Below, piece by piece: positions 8,289 through 16,196 of a stretch of DNA of 38,563 nt. The notes below the pieces were generated by a model. The model did no database searches, was not told the origin of the DNA, and was given only the letters and a program-made list of their open reading frames with translations. A program made the position numbers and the translations under genes. Numbering within the stretch: position 1 is the first letter of the stretch; each line of letters begins with the position of its first letter. This DNA comes from a virus. The DNA lies in IMG/VR virus record IMGVR_UViG_3300020159_002655, positions 1 through 38,563 of that record. One strand, 5' to 3'.

Positions 8289-8654
8289 TTACCTAATTGA
8301 CCTCTCGTCAAAGTCAGACAATGAAACAGAAGGATTTTTTTTCACATAAGCTTCAGCTGCAGAACGCGACGAAGATGTCCAATTGTCTGAAAATTTTTCT
8401 GCTTCTTTTAAGTGTTTTGACCATTTTGTTTTAATGCGGCCAAACAAAGATTCGTCATAATCTTTTTTTTCATTTATTAATTCATGAGATTTAAGAATGT
8501 CATTTCTAAATTTTTTTAAATTTGACTTTAGAGTCAGGGGAGGATAGTTAAGATACTTGAGCATTTCTTTATACTCTAAATACATCCTGTAGCGCGCATC
8601 CAGCATCTCTAGTTCAATACCGTGTTGTTCGAGTTCTTCTTGTTCGGTGCTCAT
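8289..8654 (-). CDS. Helical hypothetical protein (121 aa)
   Basis: ATG at 8654 with AGGA about 10 bases upstream. The sequence is charged and predicted helical (ELEQHGIELEMLDARYRMYL at the N-terminus), so coiled-coil is likely. No catalytic motif, transmembrane segment or signal peptide is seen. It sits in the 18-base gap-plus-gene stretch between the 1513-aa protein and the small Cys-motif protein, in the same direction. Role unknown; the position suggests a small virion or assembly protein. Confidence 0.65.
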   Translation of the reverse strand: MSTEQEELEQHGIELEMLDARYRMYLEYKEMLKYLNYPPLTLKSNLKKFRNDILKSHELINEKKDYDESLFGRIKTKWSKHLKEAEKFSDNWTSSSRSAAEAYVKKNPSVSLSDFDERSIR

Positions 8655-8672
8655 GTTAATTAATCCTATCTA

Positions 8673-11600
8673 CTAAGCTCTACTAAACCTAGCTGCGTCG
8701 GCGTGGGACATTGTGCGATGGAGCACAGCTAGAGCCGTGCGATTCAGCCACATAATTTGCTCGGTCTCCATATTTTTATCTGTATGCTTGTACCAGTCTT
8801 CATTTTTGTAATCTTTGCTTATCATCCACGACTGGCGGTTTGTAAAATATCCGTCATATCCAGCATAGATAGCAACTTGAGCTTCGTCCATATTAAATAT
8901 GCCTTGCTGCATTCTTAGAAGTCTGGCGTTCCATTCTTCGTCATCTTCACTTAATCCGCCTTCAGGGACAGAAATTTTTGACAACTCAATCTGCAACCAG
9001 TGTTCTATAGCCATAGATGCTATTGACATTGCTTCGTCATATCGCGGGTCGCCGGCTGCAAGCCCACCAAATGAACTATAACTATTGTTTGTAAGCATTG
9101 CTATTTTTAGATTGTCAATCAGTTCCATAAGTTCATCGTCGTCTACTCTCGTTCCGATGCTCATTATCGATGGAGATATTTCTACATGCCTCCTGCTCGA
9201 CGCATCTCGGAGCACGTCTTTAATCATGTCCGAAATATCGTCAAGCCACTGTCGGTTTGCAACTCTTGCTTTTGATGACACGAGTGCACCAATGCCGGCA
9301 GGTCCATAATATGTAAGTCCACTTCCGCCCTGGAAGTTGTCTCCACGTCCTCCGGCCTGACCGCCTCCTCCTATTGGCCATCTTTCGGCTTGCCTGTACT
9401 CTTCGACCATCATGTCAGGAGTTAAGTCTTTTCTTTTGTCATTTGTGTTTAAGAATCTAGACATGAAGTGCCAGCGCGGATTTCCTTCATCGTCTTTTTC
9501 TTTAAGCGCGTTTTCAAACTCTTCATCAGACAACTGAAGAGGGGCGTCGTTGTATCCGTTTAATTCAAGACTCATGTGAAGTTCCGCAATGCTTGAATCT
9601 GACGTCGAGCCAGAAGCTCCGTACTCTTCAACGGTCTGGCCATTAGGCAGTATTTTTGTTAAGAAAGCGTTTTGAACCTGGTCGTAAAAGTCTACTTCGT
9701 CTTGAGTAAGGGGAGTTATGGCAGCGTCAGGCTTGGTTGAGCTGGCATTTTCAATAAGCGGAGGGGTTTTGTGTTGAAGCAATAATTTCTCTAGTTCTTG
9801 GCTGCTTCTAACAATTCCCGGTTTTGGTGCAAGGCTTTCTGGTGTTAGTTTTCCACCAACTCTTAGTTCTCCAGAAGCTATTCGCTCAGCGCGCTCGCGG
9901 GCTTTGTTGGAAGCGCGTATACCATCGCCATACTCGGTACGTGCTCGAGTCTCTAAAATTTTGGCAATAGTTGTATCGTCTCCAAAGTATTCTTGTATAA
10001 ATTCTTCAAGTGATTTTATCTCAAATCCAAGCTGAGCTATTCTACGCGGAATTACTGCTGACTTATTTCCCGCTCTCCATGAACGAAGTTGATTGTCCAT
10101 GTCTGTTTGAAGAGATTTAAGCAAGGTCGCCGCCGTGTCAAACGCTTGAAGAAAATCAGTTGGCCTTCCGGTCATAAGGTATGAAGTTATTTGGTTGTGA
10201 GCTTGTAATGAAGTTTGTCTCGAATTGCTGCCAGTAAGCCAATTTTGCTGGTAGCTAGAGGCCGTGTTTATTTGGTCCCACGGATTTGACGGTGCGGGAA
10301 CGCGTAAAAACCATTCTGGAAGATTTAAGTCTGCATAACTTGGCGCACCCGATTGACCAGGTGTTGGACTAACAAGTGCTAGTGCAGCTTGAAGTTGTGC
10401 TTTTATAGGGTCAGAAACTAATATTGGAATGTCGTCCACGTCTCTTTGCATTTGCCAAGTGCTGTCAAAAGCTCTCGACACAAACCTGGTAATTAAATCT
10501 TTTAGAACAAACCTCTCCGCGCCTACAAGAGGTTGTCCTGATTCTGGGTCAAAATCAGAATTGACACCTATTAAAACGTCTCGTAATAATTTAAATCCAT
10601 GGATACTTTCTTTGTGCATTGCGGTGTTTCCATCCCACATGCGAATAACTTCATCCCATGATTCAAAAGCTTTATCTGAAACACCTGGAAATATTTCTCT
10701 GTCTTGGTTTTTGCCATTAAAAGATGCTCGTTTTTTAGGATAAGCAATAACTTCTGGACCTTTGCTTACTTTTGGGTAGTCTTTAAAGTCGACTGCGTCC
10801 GTGGTGCCCTCAAACTTAATTGCTTTCGACAAATCTATAAAACGGTTCGTTGCAGGGTCTCTAAACTGTGGCTCTCTTTTTCCACGTGTTACGCGCACGA
10901 ATCCAGAAACATCAACCCCTCGCCACATTGTTCCGGCTGGTTCTACGCCTTCAATCGACATATCTCTTTGGTCGACTGGTGTTACGTCGTCAAGTGTAAC
11001 GGCATCCACGCTTGCTGCTGCTGGCGGTTTCGGAGGCAATTTTACTGGCGGCTTTACCGGCGGAGAAGGTGGTGTCGCCGGAGTAGGCGGAGTAGGTGGA
11101 GTAGGTGGAGTAGGTGGAGTAGGCGGAGCGACGGGGGCCGGAGGGGCAGCAGGTGCCGGTGGTGCAGCAGGAGGTGATGCAGGAGGTGTTTTCTTTTTAC
11201 GTGAACGCTTTGGCGGTGGAACAACTCCAGCTGCCTGCAGTATTGCATCACGCTTAGATGGTTTTAGTTCATCAACGAGACTGTAGTCGTCGTTATTGAT
11301 AATTTCGGCAAGAACTTGGAAGTTGTGAGCATCGTTGTTCCATTGCCCTTGGACCCATCCGTCAATAATTCCAGACTTTTGAGTTGCTTCAATAACTTCA
11401 TCAAGGTCGATACTTCCGGGCTTGGATTTAAATGTGCGAGGTTGTGCGTTGTTTCTTTTAAAGCGCTTGCGACGTTCAATGTAGTCAAGGACGCGTTTTT
11501 CTTGAATGTCGTATGCTTGGTCGTAGGCTTGTTTTACTGCAGCACGAACGTCATCCTGTTGTTGCTGCGTCAGGGTGCTCATGTCGGGCATTAATTTTGA

Positions 11601-13214
11601 TGTACCTGTTTTAGCAAAAAACTTAGCTGTATTTGTATTGGCCATTGCCACATCGCGGCGCTTGGCTCTATTACTAGATTTGGGCTTACGTACTTTTTTA
11701 GAAGACTGTTTTGGTTTTTTAGTTCCGGTAGCAACATCTTGTGCAACTCTTGACAAGAGTCTTGCTGCTCTTTCTTTACGCGAATCGGTAGAGCGTGGTT
11801 TTCTGCCTCGCTTTTTTCTTGTTGTTTTTTTGTCTCTTACAGCGGTTGCTTTTGCGGCCGCTCTGTCTGCAAGACGCTGGGCAAGAGGTGGTTTTTGAGG
11901 GGATTTTCCAACGTTTGTTCGTTTTGATTTTTTGTTTTGCGCTTTATCTTGTTTTCTATAAGCATTAATTCTTTTTCTAAAATCCCTAGTGCTTGGACCA
12001 TCCGTTGTCGCATCTATTTTTCCGGTGGACAAATCAGATATATAAGACAATTGTTCTTCGGGTATCGCAACCCAGTTCCCATCCGGATTTCCGGCAACAA
12101 TATCATCAATGGTTTCTAGCCACTCTTGGTCTGTTTGACCAGACCTTACAAGCCATCCGTTTCTGGGGTCAGCAACGTTGTACAAATATTCAGCATCTTC
12201 CAAAGGAAGTTTTCGATTTCTTTTTTTAAGAGATTCTAAGAATTTTTCTTCTTGTGTTTGTTTGATTGTTGGTGCTTTGGGAGTCTTGGGAGGTTTTGTC
12301 GTTGGCTGAGCTGTTCTTCTTGCTGCTCTTCTGGATGTTGAAGTATTGCCGCGGGCTCTTATTCCGCCAGCAGCAGACTCAAGAGCTGTTGCTATTCTTT
12401 CAGCGACTCTTTCTCTTGCGGGTGCTTTTGCAGCACGGTTGGCTCTTCTGTCCAGTCTTCTGTTCGACCTTTCACCCGCACGCTGAAGTGTTCTGTCTCC
12501 GCGTGCTTCCAGGGACTCACCCATCCTGCGAATTGCGCCCAATTCTTGACCAGCAAAAGCTGTAAACCCACGACCAATTCGGCGCGAAACACCCCAAGTG
12601 CAGCCACGGCCAAACCTGTTAGTGAATTGGCCACCGTACGGTGTTTCTGGCGGACAACGCCATGAGCCTACTCCGCCTCGCGCAGAGGGGTCAAAGATAG
12701 CTCTAGCGCCTTTTGCCTCAAGTCTCATGCTGGCAATCTGCATGTCTAAAGAAAATGCTTTAGCTTTATATGTAATTGCATTTCTTTTAAATTCAACATC
12801 TATAAAGCTAATTGGCATATCCGACACAGACATACGCATGTCTTCATCGTCAGAATCAAAACTGTCCGGTTCTGGGATTTTCTGCTCTCCGGCCGGGTCA
12901 GATTTAATGTTTAGTTTTAAAGATTTTGTTTCTTCGTTCAGCATTTTACGTATTTGAATAATTACGTCATCTGAAAATTCGCCAGATAGTGAGCCAGCTT
13001 CGTCTTCTGTAAAGGGCTTTGGCTTGGAAGCGTAGAGCATTACATCTATCGAGTTTTTAATGTCATTGAGCGACATTTTTCTTGAATTGCACTGCTTTGC
13101 CCATGCAGCGCCAGTAGGGCTTGCGCCAAAAGCTCTTACGCTATTCTTGTCGCTTACTAGAACGGCAAATACAGAATCATTCAAAACGTCTTTTAGAAAA
13201 GATATTTGCTTCAT
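8673..13214 (-). CDS. Giant modular virion protein with CPxxTPxGGQFT motif, basic and Pro-rich linkers (1513 aa)
   Basis: Residues 187-205 (positions 12600-12656) hold a Cys-bounded motif, CPPETPYGGQFTN...GC, also seen in the next two giant proteins upstream. A strongly basic, Arg/Lys/Ala-rich region follows (about 210-560), suited to binding DNA or bridging. Residues about 668-731 are a Pro-rich linker made partly by a 9-bp tandem repeat. The C-terminal half is globular. Its last 250 residues include GGSGLTYYGPAGIGALVSSK and, near the end, IYAGYDGYF..LNRTALAVL, which recalls the last strands of phage ADP-ribosyltransferase-like domains; I cannot point to a certain catalytic R-S-E triad. SLSGEF at about residue 75 is a weak LSG-type match. 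ATG at 13214 overlaps the previous stop as ATGA. Probably an internal virion protein. Confidence 0.75.
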   Translation of the reverse strand: MKQISFLKDVLNDSVFAVLVSDKNSVRAFGASPTGAAWAKQCNSRKMSLNDIKNSIDVMLYASKPKPFTEDEAGSLSGEFSDDVIIQIRKMLNEETKSLKLNIKSDPAGEQKIPEPDSFDSDDEDMRMSVSDMPISFIDVEFKRNAITYKAKAFSLDMQIASMRLEAKGARAIFDPSARGGVGSWRCPPETPYGGQFTNRFGRGCTWGVSRRIGRGFTAFAGQELGAIRRMGESLEARGDRTLQRAGERSNRRLDRRANRAAKAPARERVAERIATALESAAGGIRARGNTSTSRRAARRTAQPTTKPPKTPKAPTIKQTQEEKFLESLKKRNRKLPLEDAEYLYNVADPRNGWLVRSGQTDQEWLETIDDIVAGNPDGNWVAIPEEQLSYISDLSTGKIDATTDGPSTRDFRKRINAYRKQDKAQNKKSKRTNVGKSPQKPPLAQRLADRAAAKATAVRDKKTTRKKRGRKPRSTDSRKERAARLLSRVAQDVATGTKKPKQSSKKVRKPKSSNRAKRRDVAMANTNTAKFFAKTGTSKLMPDMSTLTQQQQDDVRAAVKQAYDQAYDIQEKRVLDYIERRKRFKRNNAQPRTFKSKPGSIDLDEVIEATQKSGIIDGWVQGQWNNDAHNFQVLAEIINNDDYSLVDELKPSKRDAILQAAGVVPPPKRSRKKKTPPASPPAAPPAPAAPPAPVAPPTPPTPPTPPTPPTPATPPSPPVKPPVKLPPKPPAAASVDAVTLDDVTPVDQRDMSIEGVEPAGTMWRGVDVSGFVRVTRGKREPQFRDPATNRFIDLSKAIKFEGTTDAVDFKDYPKVSKGPEVIAYPKKRASFNGKNQDREIFPGVSDKAFESWDEVIRMWDGNTAMHKESIHGFKLLRDVLIGVNSDFDPESGQPLVGAERFVLKDLITRFVSRAFDSTWQMQRDVDDIPILVSDPIKAQLQAALALVSPTPGQSGAPSYADLNLPEWFLRVPAPSNPWDQINTASSYQQNWLTGSNSRQTSLQAHNQITSYLMTGRPTDFLQAFDTAATLLKSLQTDMDNQLRSWRAGNKSAVIPRRIAQLGFEIKSLEEFIQEYFGDDTTIAKILETRARTEYGDGIRASNKARERAERIASGELRVGGKLTPESLAPKPGIVRSSQELEKLLLQHKTPPLIENASSTKPDAAITPLTQDEVDFYDQVQNAFLTKILPNGQTVEEYGASGSTSDSSIAELHMSLELNGYNDAPLQLSDEEFENALKEKDDEGNPRWHFMSRFLNTNDKRKDLTPDMMVEEYRQAERWPIGGGGQAGGRGDNFQGGSGLTYYGPAGIGALVSSKARVANRQWLDDISDMIKDVLRDASSRRHVEISPSIMSIGTRVDDDELMELIDNLKIAMLTNNSYSSFGGLAAGDPRYDEAMSIASMAIEHWLQIELSKISVPEGGLSEDDEEWNARLLRMQQGIFNMDEAQVAIYAGYDGYFTNRQSWMISKDYKNEDWYKHTDKNMETEQIMWLNRTALAVLHRTMSHADAARFSRA
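11080..11124. repeat. 9-bp tandem repeat, five copies, encoding Thr-Pro-Pro
   Basis: On the plus strand the unit GGAGTAGGY occurs five times without interruption. On the coding minus strand each unit gives one Pro-Pro-Thr step, forming a (TPP)n linker inside the 1513-aa protein. Such a repeat can change length by slippage, so linker length may vary between relatives. Confidence 0.85.
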
Positions 13215-15253
13215 ACTTCTAGTCCAATAATATTGAGAAATGATTTTTTGCTGTTAGACAAGATATTAATTCTGGTTTCAATAAGTTTTTTTACCAAATT
13301 AATATGCGTTTTTTCGGCCTGTGAATACAAGCCGTCAAGCGCCAGCCGCGATGCCATCTCTGATACATCATACTGCCTTAATCTTGTTAACATTGCATCA
13401 AATAGCTTTAGCGCTATTCGTCTTTGGGCTTCTGAACGCTTAGCAAAATTAGCGCGCATAGATGCTAGATATTCTTCAGAGTAGAAATCGTTAGCTTTTA
13501 GCATTCTGCGTCGCTCTTCAGCCGAAAGACCAATTCCGGCAAGTGCTGCATTTCTGTTTATTGATGCGATTGTTCTATTTCCACCGTTCGCGTCTATTGA
13601 AACTATTGTAGATAAATCCCTGTCTCTGGTGTCTGTTATAAAATCGCTTACAGCAATACGTAACATGTCTTCGTAATTGTTTAAGTCAGAAGAGCTTTCT
13701 CTGTTTATTTTTGCTCTTTTTGCTACGTCTACTGATTCTTGTAACAGATAAGGCCGGCGAACTCCAGAACCGGAAACAAATACTTTTGGTGCTAGTAGCC
13801 CAAGATATTTTTGAACATCGTTAGCTACAGCAGCGCCAATGTGTTCGTAGTTAGACGATGCCGGTATATCCAGAAGTGTCTGTCCATCGGCTTTGTCATA
13901 CGCGGCAATTCCGTTTTTAAGCATTCTTTTTTTGTATATCCGGCTACGACGAACTGCTTCAGCAATTATCTGGGAGTCAATTTTTGAAATATCGCCATTA
14001 CTGTTTAGGTGGCGTATTGCATTTTGAAGGTTTGTTATTTTTTCTTCTATTGCCTTGCCGTCAGTAGCTATCGAATCCACTTCGACGCGGTCCGGCTTCT
14101 TTCCTTTTGCTGTTCTTAAAAACGCTTCGTAATACCATCTTCTCACCTGACGTACGTTTGAAGTGCCGGGAATAACGGCATCAATAATGTCGTTGGCGTT
14201 TTCTGTTTTGAAAGATTCCCTATATGCAATTCCGCTGCCCATTTCGGCAGCTAGGGCCTTTAGGTGAGCGCTGGGGTCAGAAGCGCTCCTTTGAGAACTG
14301 AGGGTTCTAATCGTTCTGCCGAGTTTTCTGCGCTCTCCTACAGTGAGGGTTCTTGATTTTTCAATAGAAATAACAGAACCACCAGGAAGTACATAAGTCA
14401 GTTTACGAACTCCAGTATTTGAAAGGAGGCCTATTTCATCATCTGTTCCAATTAGTGAGGCACTGTCAACAAACTGTATGTAGTTAGCGTTTTCCATGTC
14501 TCTGTTGTCCGGAACGGTGCGAAGAACTGCCGAGCTAACAACTGGAGAAAGGGAAAAACCATCTCGTCTTACAAGTCGACGGGCTGGCTTGGCAAAAGAC
14601 ACCATCTCGGCTACGACCTTGTTCGACGAAGACAGGTAGCTGTTCGGATTATCTGCTCCAACTCGTGGTATTTGAGGTGCGCGCGTGGTTATTACTTGCC
14701 CAGGAGCGTTTGGAAATCTAACGTTTTGAGCCGAGACGTTTGCAGACAAAACAGCACGCTGGGCTTGGTTAGCAAGCTGTCCAATGCTTTCGGCTAGCGC
14801 CGCCGCTACCTCGAATAGCTTTTGTCCGCAGGTAGAAAGTCGACTGTCGGTAAAACGTCCACCATACTGATATCCCTCAGGACACCTGTATCCACGGCTT
14901 CCGTCTCCGGGTTTTCCAACACCGGGGATATTCCCACCACCAGGAGTAAGAGACGAAAACAAACGAGACCTTACTGGGCTCCTCCACGAAGATGCGTTTC
15001 CCGGAATTACTGCAGATACTGCACCCTGTACTCCCTGTAGAAATCTACTATCTGAACCAGAAATTCCGGCTTTGTAATCGAACCTATTTCTCCCACCTTG
15101 CCTTTGAGCGCGGGCTTTAAAATTAATAAGAACCGACTTATTTTTACCTTCGATTGGGCCGTGAAAAATAGGAGGTCTAGTCAAGGCAAGACTCGCAGTC
15201 TTGTAACGTATGACCCTGTAGGCCATTGCTCCAGAAACTAGGGAATCTTCCAT
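13211..15253 (-). CDS. Modular virion-associated protein with CPEGYxYGGRFTD motif (680 aa)
   Basis: Residues 124-142 (positions 14828-14884) hold CPEGYQYGGRFTDSRLSTC, the same Cys-bounded module as in the 1513-aa and 1839-aa proteins. The N-terminal 100 residues are basic and Ser/Gly-rich. The rest is a long alpha/beta region with RRLVRRDGFSLSP and a helical C-terminus; no enzyme signature is recognised. An LSG-type sequence, LVSGAM, is at residues 5-10 (positions 15224-15238). The frame opens at ATG 15253, immediately after the upstream stop with no clear Shine-Dalgarno, so a start at Met10 (15226) is possible. The C-terminus overlaps the next gene by four bases (ATGA). Probably a structural or internal head protein of the same set as its neighbours. 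Confidence 0.7.
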   Translation of the reverse strand: MEDSLVSGAMAYRVIRYKTASLALTRPPIFHGPIEGKNKSVLINFKARAQRQGGRNRFDYKAGISGSDSRFLQGVQGAVSAVIPGNASSWRSPVRSRLFSSLTPGGGNIPGVGKPGDGSRGYRCPEGYQYGGRFTDSRLSTCGQKLFEVAAALAESIGQLANQAQRAVLSANVSAQNVRFPNAPGQVITTRAPQIPRVGADNPNSYLSSSNKVVAEMVSFAKPARRLVRRDGFSLSPVVSSAVLRTVPDNRDMENANYIQFVDSASLIGTDDEIGLLSNTGVRKLTYVLPGGSVISIEKSRTLTVGERRKLGRTIRTLSSQRSASDPSAHLKALAAEMGSGIAYRESFKTENANDIIDAVIPGTSNVRQVRRWYYEAFLRTAKGKKPDRVEVDSIATDGKAIEEKITNLQNAIRHLNSNGDISKIDSQIIAEAVRRSRIYKKRMLKNGIAAYDKADGQTLLDIPASSNYEHIGAAVANDVQKYLGLLAPKVFVSGSGVRRPYLLQESVDVAKRAKINRESSSDLNNYEDMLRIAVSDFITDTRDRDLSTIVSIDANGGNRTIASINRNAALAGIGLSAEERRRMLKANDFYSEEYLASMRANFAKRSEAQRRIALKLFDAMLTRLRQYDVSEMASRLALDGLYSQAEKTHINLVKKLIETRINILSNSKKSFLNIIGLEV

Positions 15254-15907
15254 TTAAAAGCACATCCCACATGAGCAACCTGGCTTTGACGTTCTTTCAT
15301 GCATGATGTCAGAATCGTCACCGCTGTCTCCGACATGTTCCCAGTTGGCATCGTCGCTAATGTACTTGGCCCATTCTGGTTCCATTTCCATAAAATCGCT
15401 TAGAACCTTATAGGCGTGTTCAAAATCCTCGTTTGTTACAACAGGGCTAAATGGCTCGTCACCGCCGTCAATCCCTGAGTATTTAAGACTTTTGCCTCCG
15501 GCGCGGGATGTGAGTTTTCTGATTCTGTCATCAAACTCGTTATCGTTCCATATTGAGCCACGTGTAACGCCTCTAATTTTTTTCTTGCAGTTTTTCATGT
15601 TGGGGTGGTGGCAACCTTCGTTAGGCCACAAACCAGTAGTCTCATGATGAAGCCATGCGCAAATATTGTTTAGTGGGTATAGCTCTGGATGGTCGGCCAG
15701 GATTACTCGGCAGCGCCTGAAACCTCCGGGTTTACGCATTATGGGACGCCAGTATCTAAGAAGTCTTTCTAGATTTCCACGTCTTGGACCGTAACCGCGC
15801 ATAACGTCGCCAGTTAGTCTTTCTTGTGGTATTGCGTCTATGGGGGTAGGTGCCTTCACCTGGATAATTTTTGCGCCTCGCGGTATAAGGGAGTCATTAT
15901 TTTCCAT
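15254..15907 (-). CDS. Hypothetical protein with Cys/His clusters (217 aa)
   Basis: The frame is open from 15934, but AAGGGG lies seven bases before the ATG at 15907, so that start is chosen; it overlaps the upstream gene by 11 bases. Visible features are a central Cys/His cluster (ICAWLHHETTGLWPNEGCHH, then CKKK) at about residues 80-110 and a C-terminal GCSCGMCF tail with four Cys. Both could bind a metal. The central cluster is loosely like the GC..WMPC motif in two other small proteins of this operon. No known family recognised. The late-operon location suggests a virion or assembly role. Confidence 0.65.
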   Translation of the reverse strand: MENNDSLIPRGAKIIQVKAPTPIDAIPQERLTGDVMRGYGPRRGNLERLLRYWRPIMRKPGGFRRCRVILADHPELYPLNNICAWLHHETTGLWPNEGCHHPNMKNCKKKIRGVTRGSIWNDNEFDDRIRKLTSRAGGKSLKYSGIDGGDEPFSPVVTNEDFEHAYKVLSDFMEMEPEWAKYISDDANWEHVGDSGDDSDIMHERTSKPGCSCGMCF

Positions 15908-16196
15908 TTTTTTTCCCCTTATCTTTTTTCTCAAAGCTTGGCATTAAAGTCGGGTCTGATTTTAAAAATTTAAGCAAGTTTTTTTTATAGGCGTCTATAT
16001 CTGAAAATTGCAAATTGCTATTAAGGGCTTCTTTAAAAGTCTGAAATTTTCCAAAAAAATCGTCAGTTATTGTAAAAGTTCCATCTTTGTCGACCTGCGC
16101 AGTGGATGGTGAACTTTCTCCACCGGATAGCGGTGAAGTTTTTTTTGAGGTTTTAAAGGGAAATAATTTTGTGGGTTTTATTTTATTAGTGGCCAT
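15897..16196 (-). CDS. Small basic protein (99 aa)
   Basis: The open frame extends to 16244, but ATG 16196 shares a base with the stop of the 693-aa gene (TAATG), the coupling arrangement used elsewhere in this operon, so I choose 16196. The sequence is Lys-rich at both ends with a SPLSGGESS stretch near residue 25 that is a partial LSG-type match, followed by VDKDGTFTITDDFFGKF. No family recognised. It may be a small internal or assembly protein. Confidence 0.6.
   Translation of the reverse strand: MATNKIKPTKLFPFKTSKKTSPLSGGESSPSTAQVDKDGTFTITDDFFGKFQTFKEALNSNLQFSDIDAYKKNLLKFLKSDPTLMPSFEKKDKGKKNGK

Noticed and set aside
11080-11124. Possible CRISPR-like array or origin repeat
   Set aside because: The units are nine bases with no spacers and encode a Thr-Pro-Pro linker in frame.
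10704-11286. Plus-strand open frames rich in Gly/Val or Arg/Ser opposite the 1513-aa gene
   Set aside because: They are the antisense of the Pro-rich linker and repeats; low complexity and no start signals. Other plus-strand frames between 1 and 31700 are likewise antisense to the minus-strand genes.
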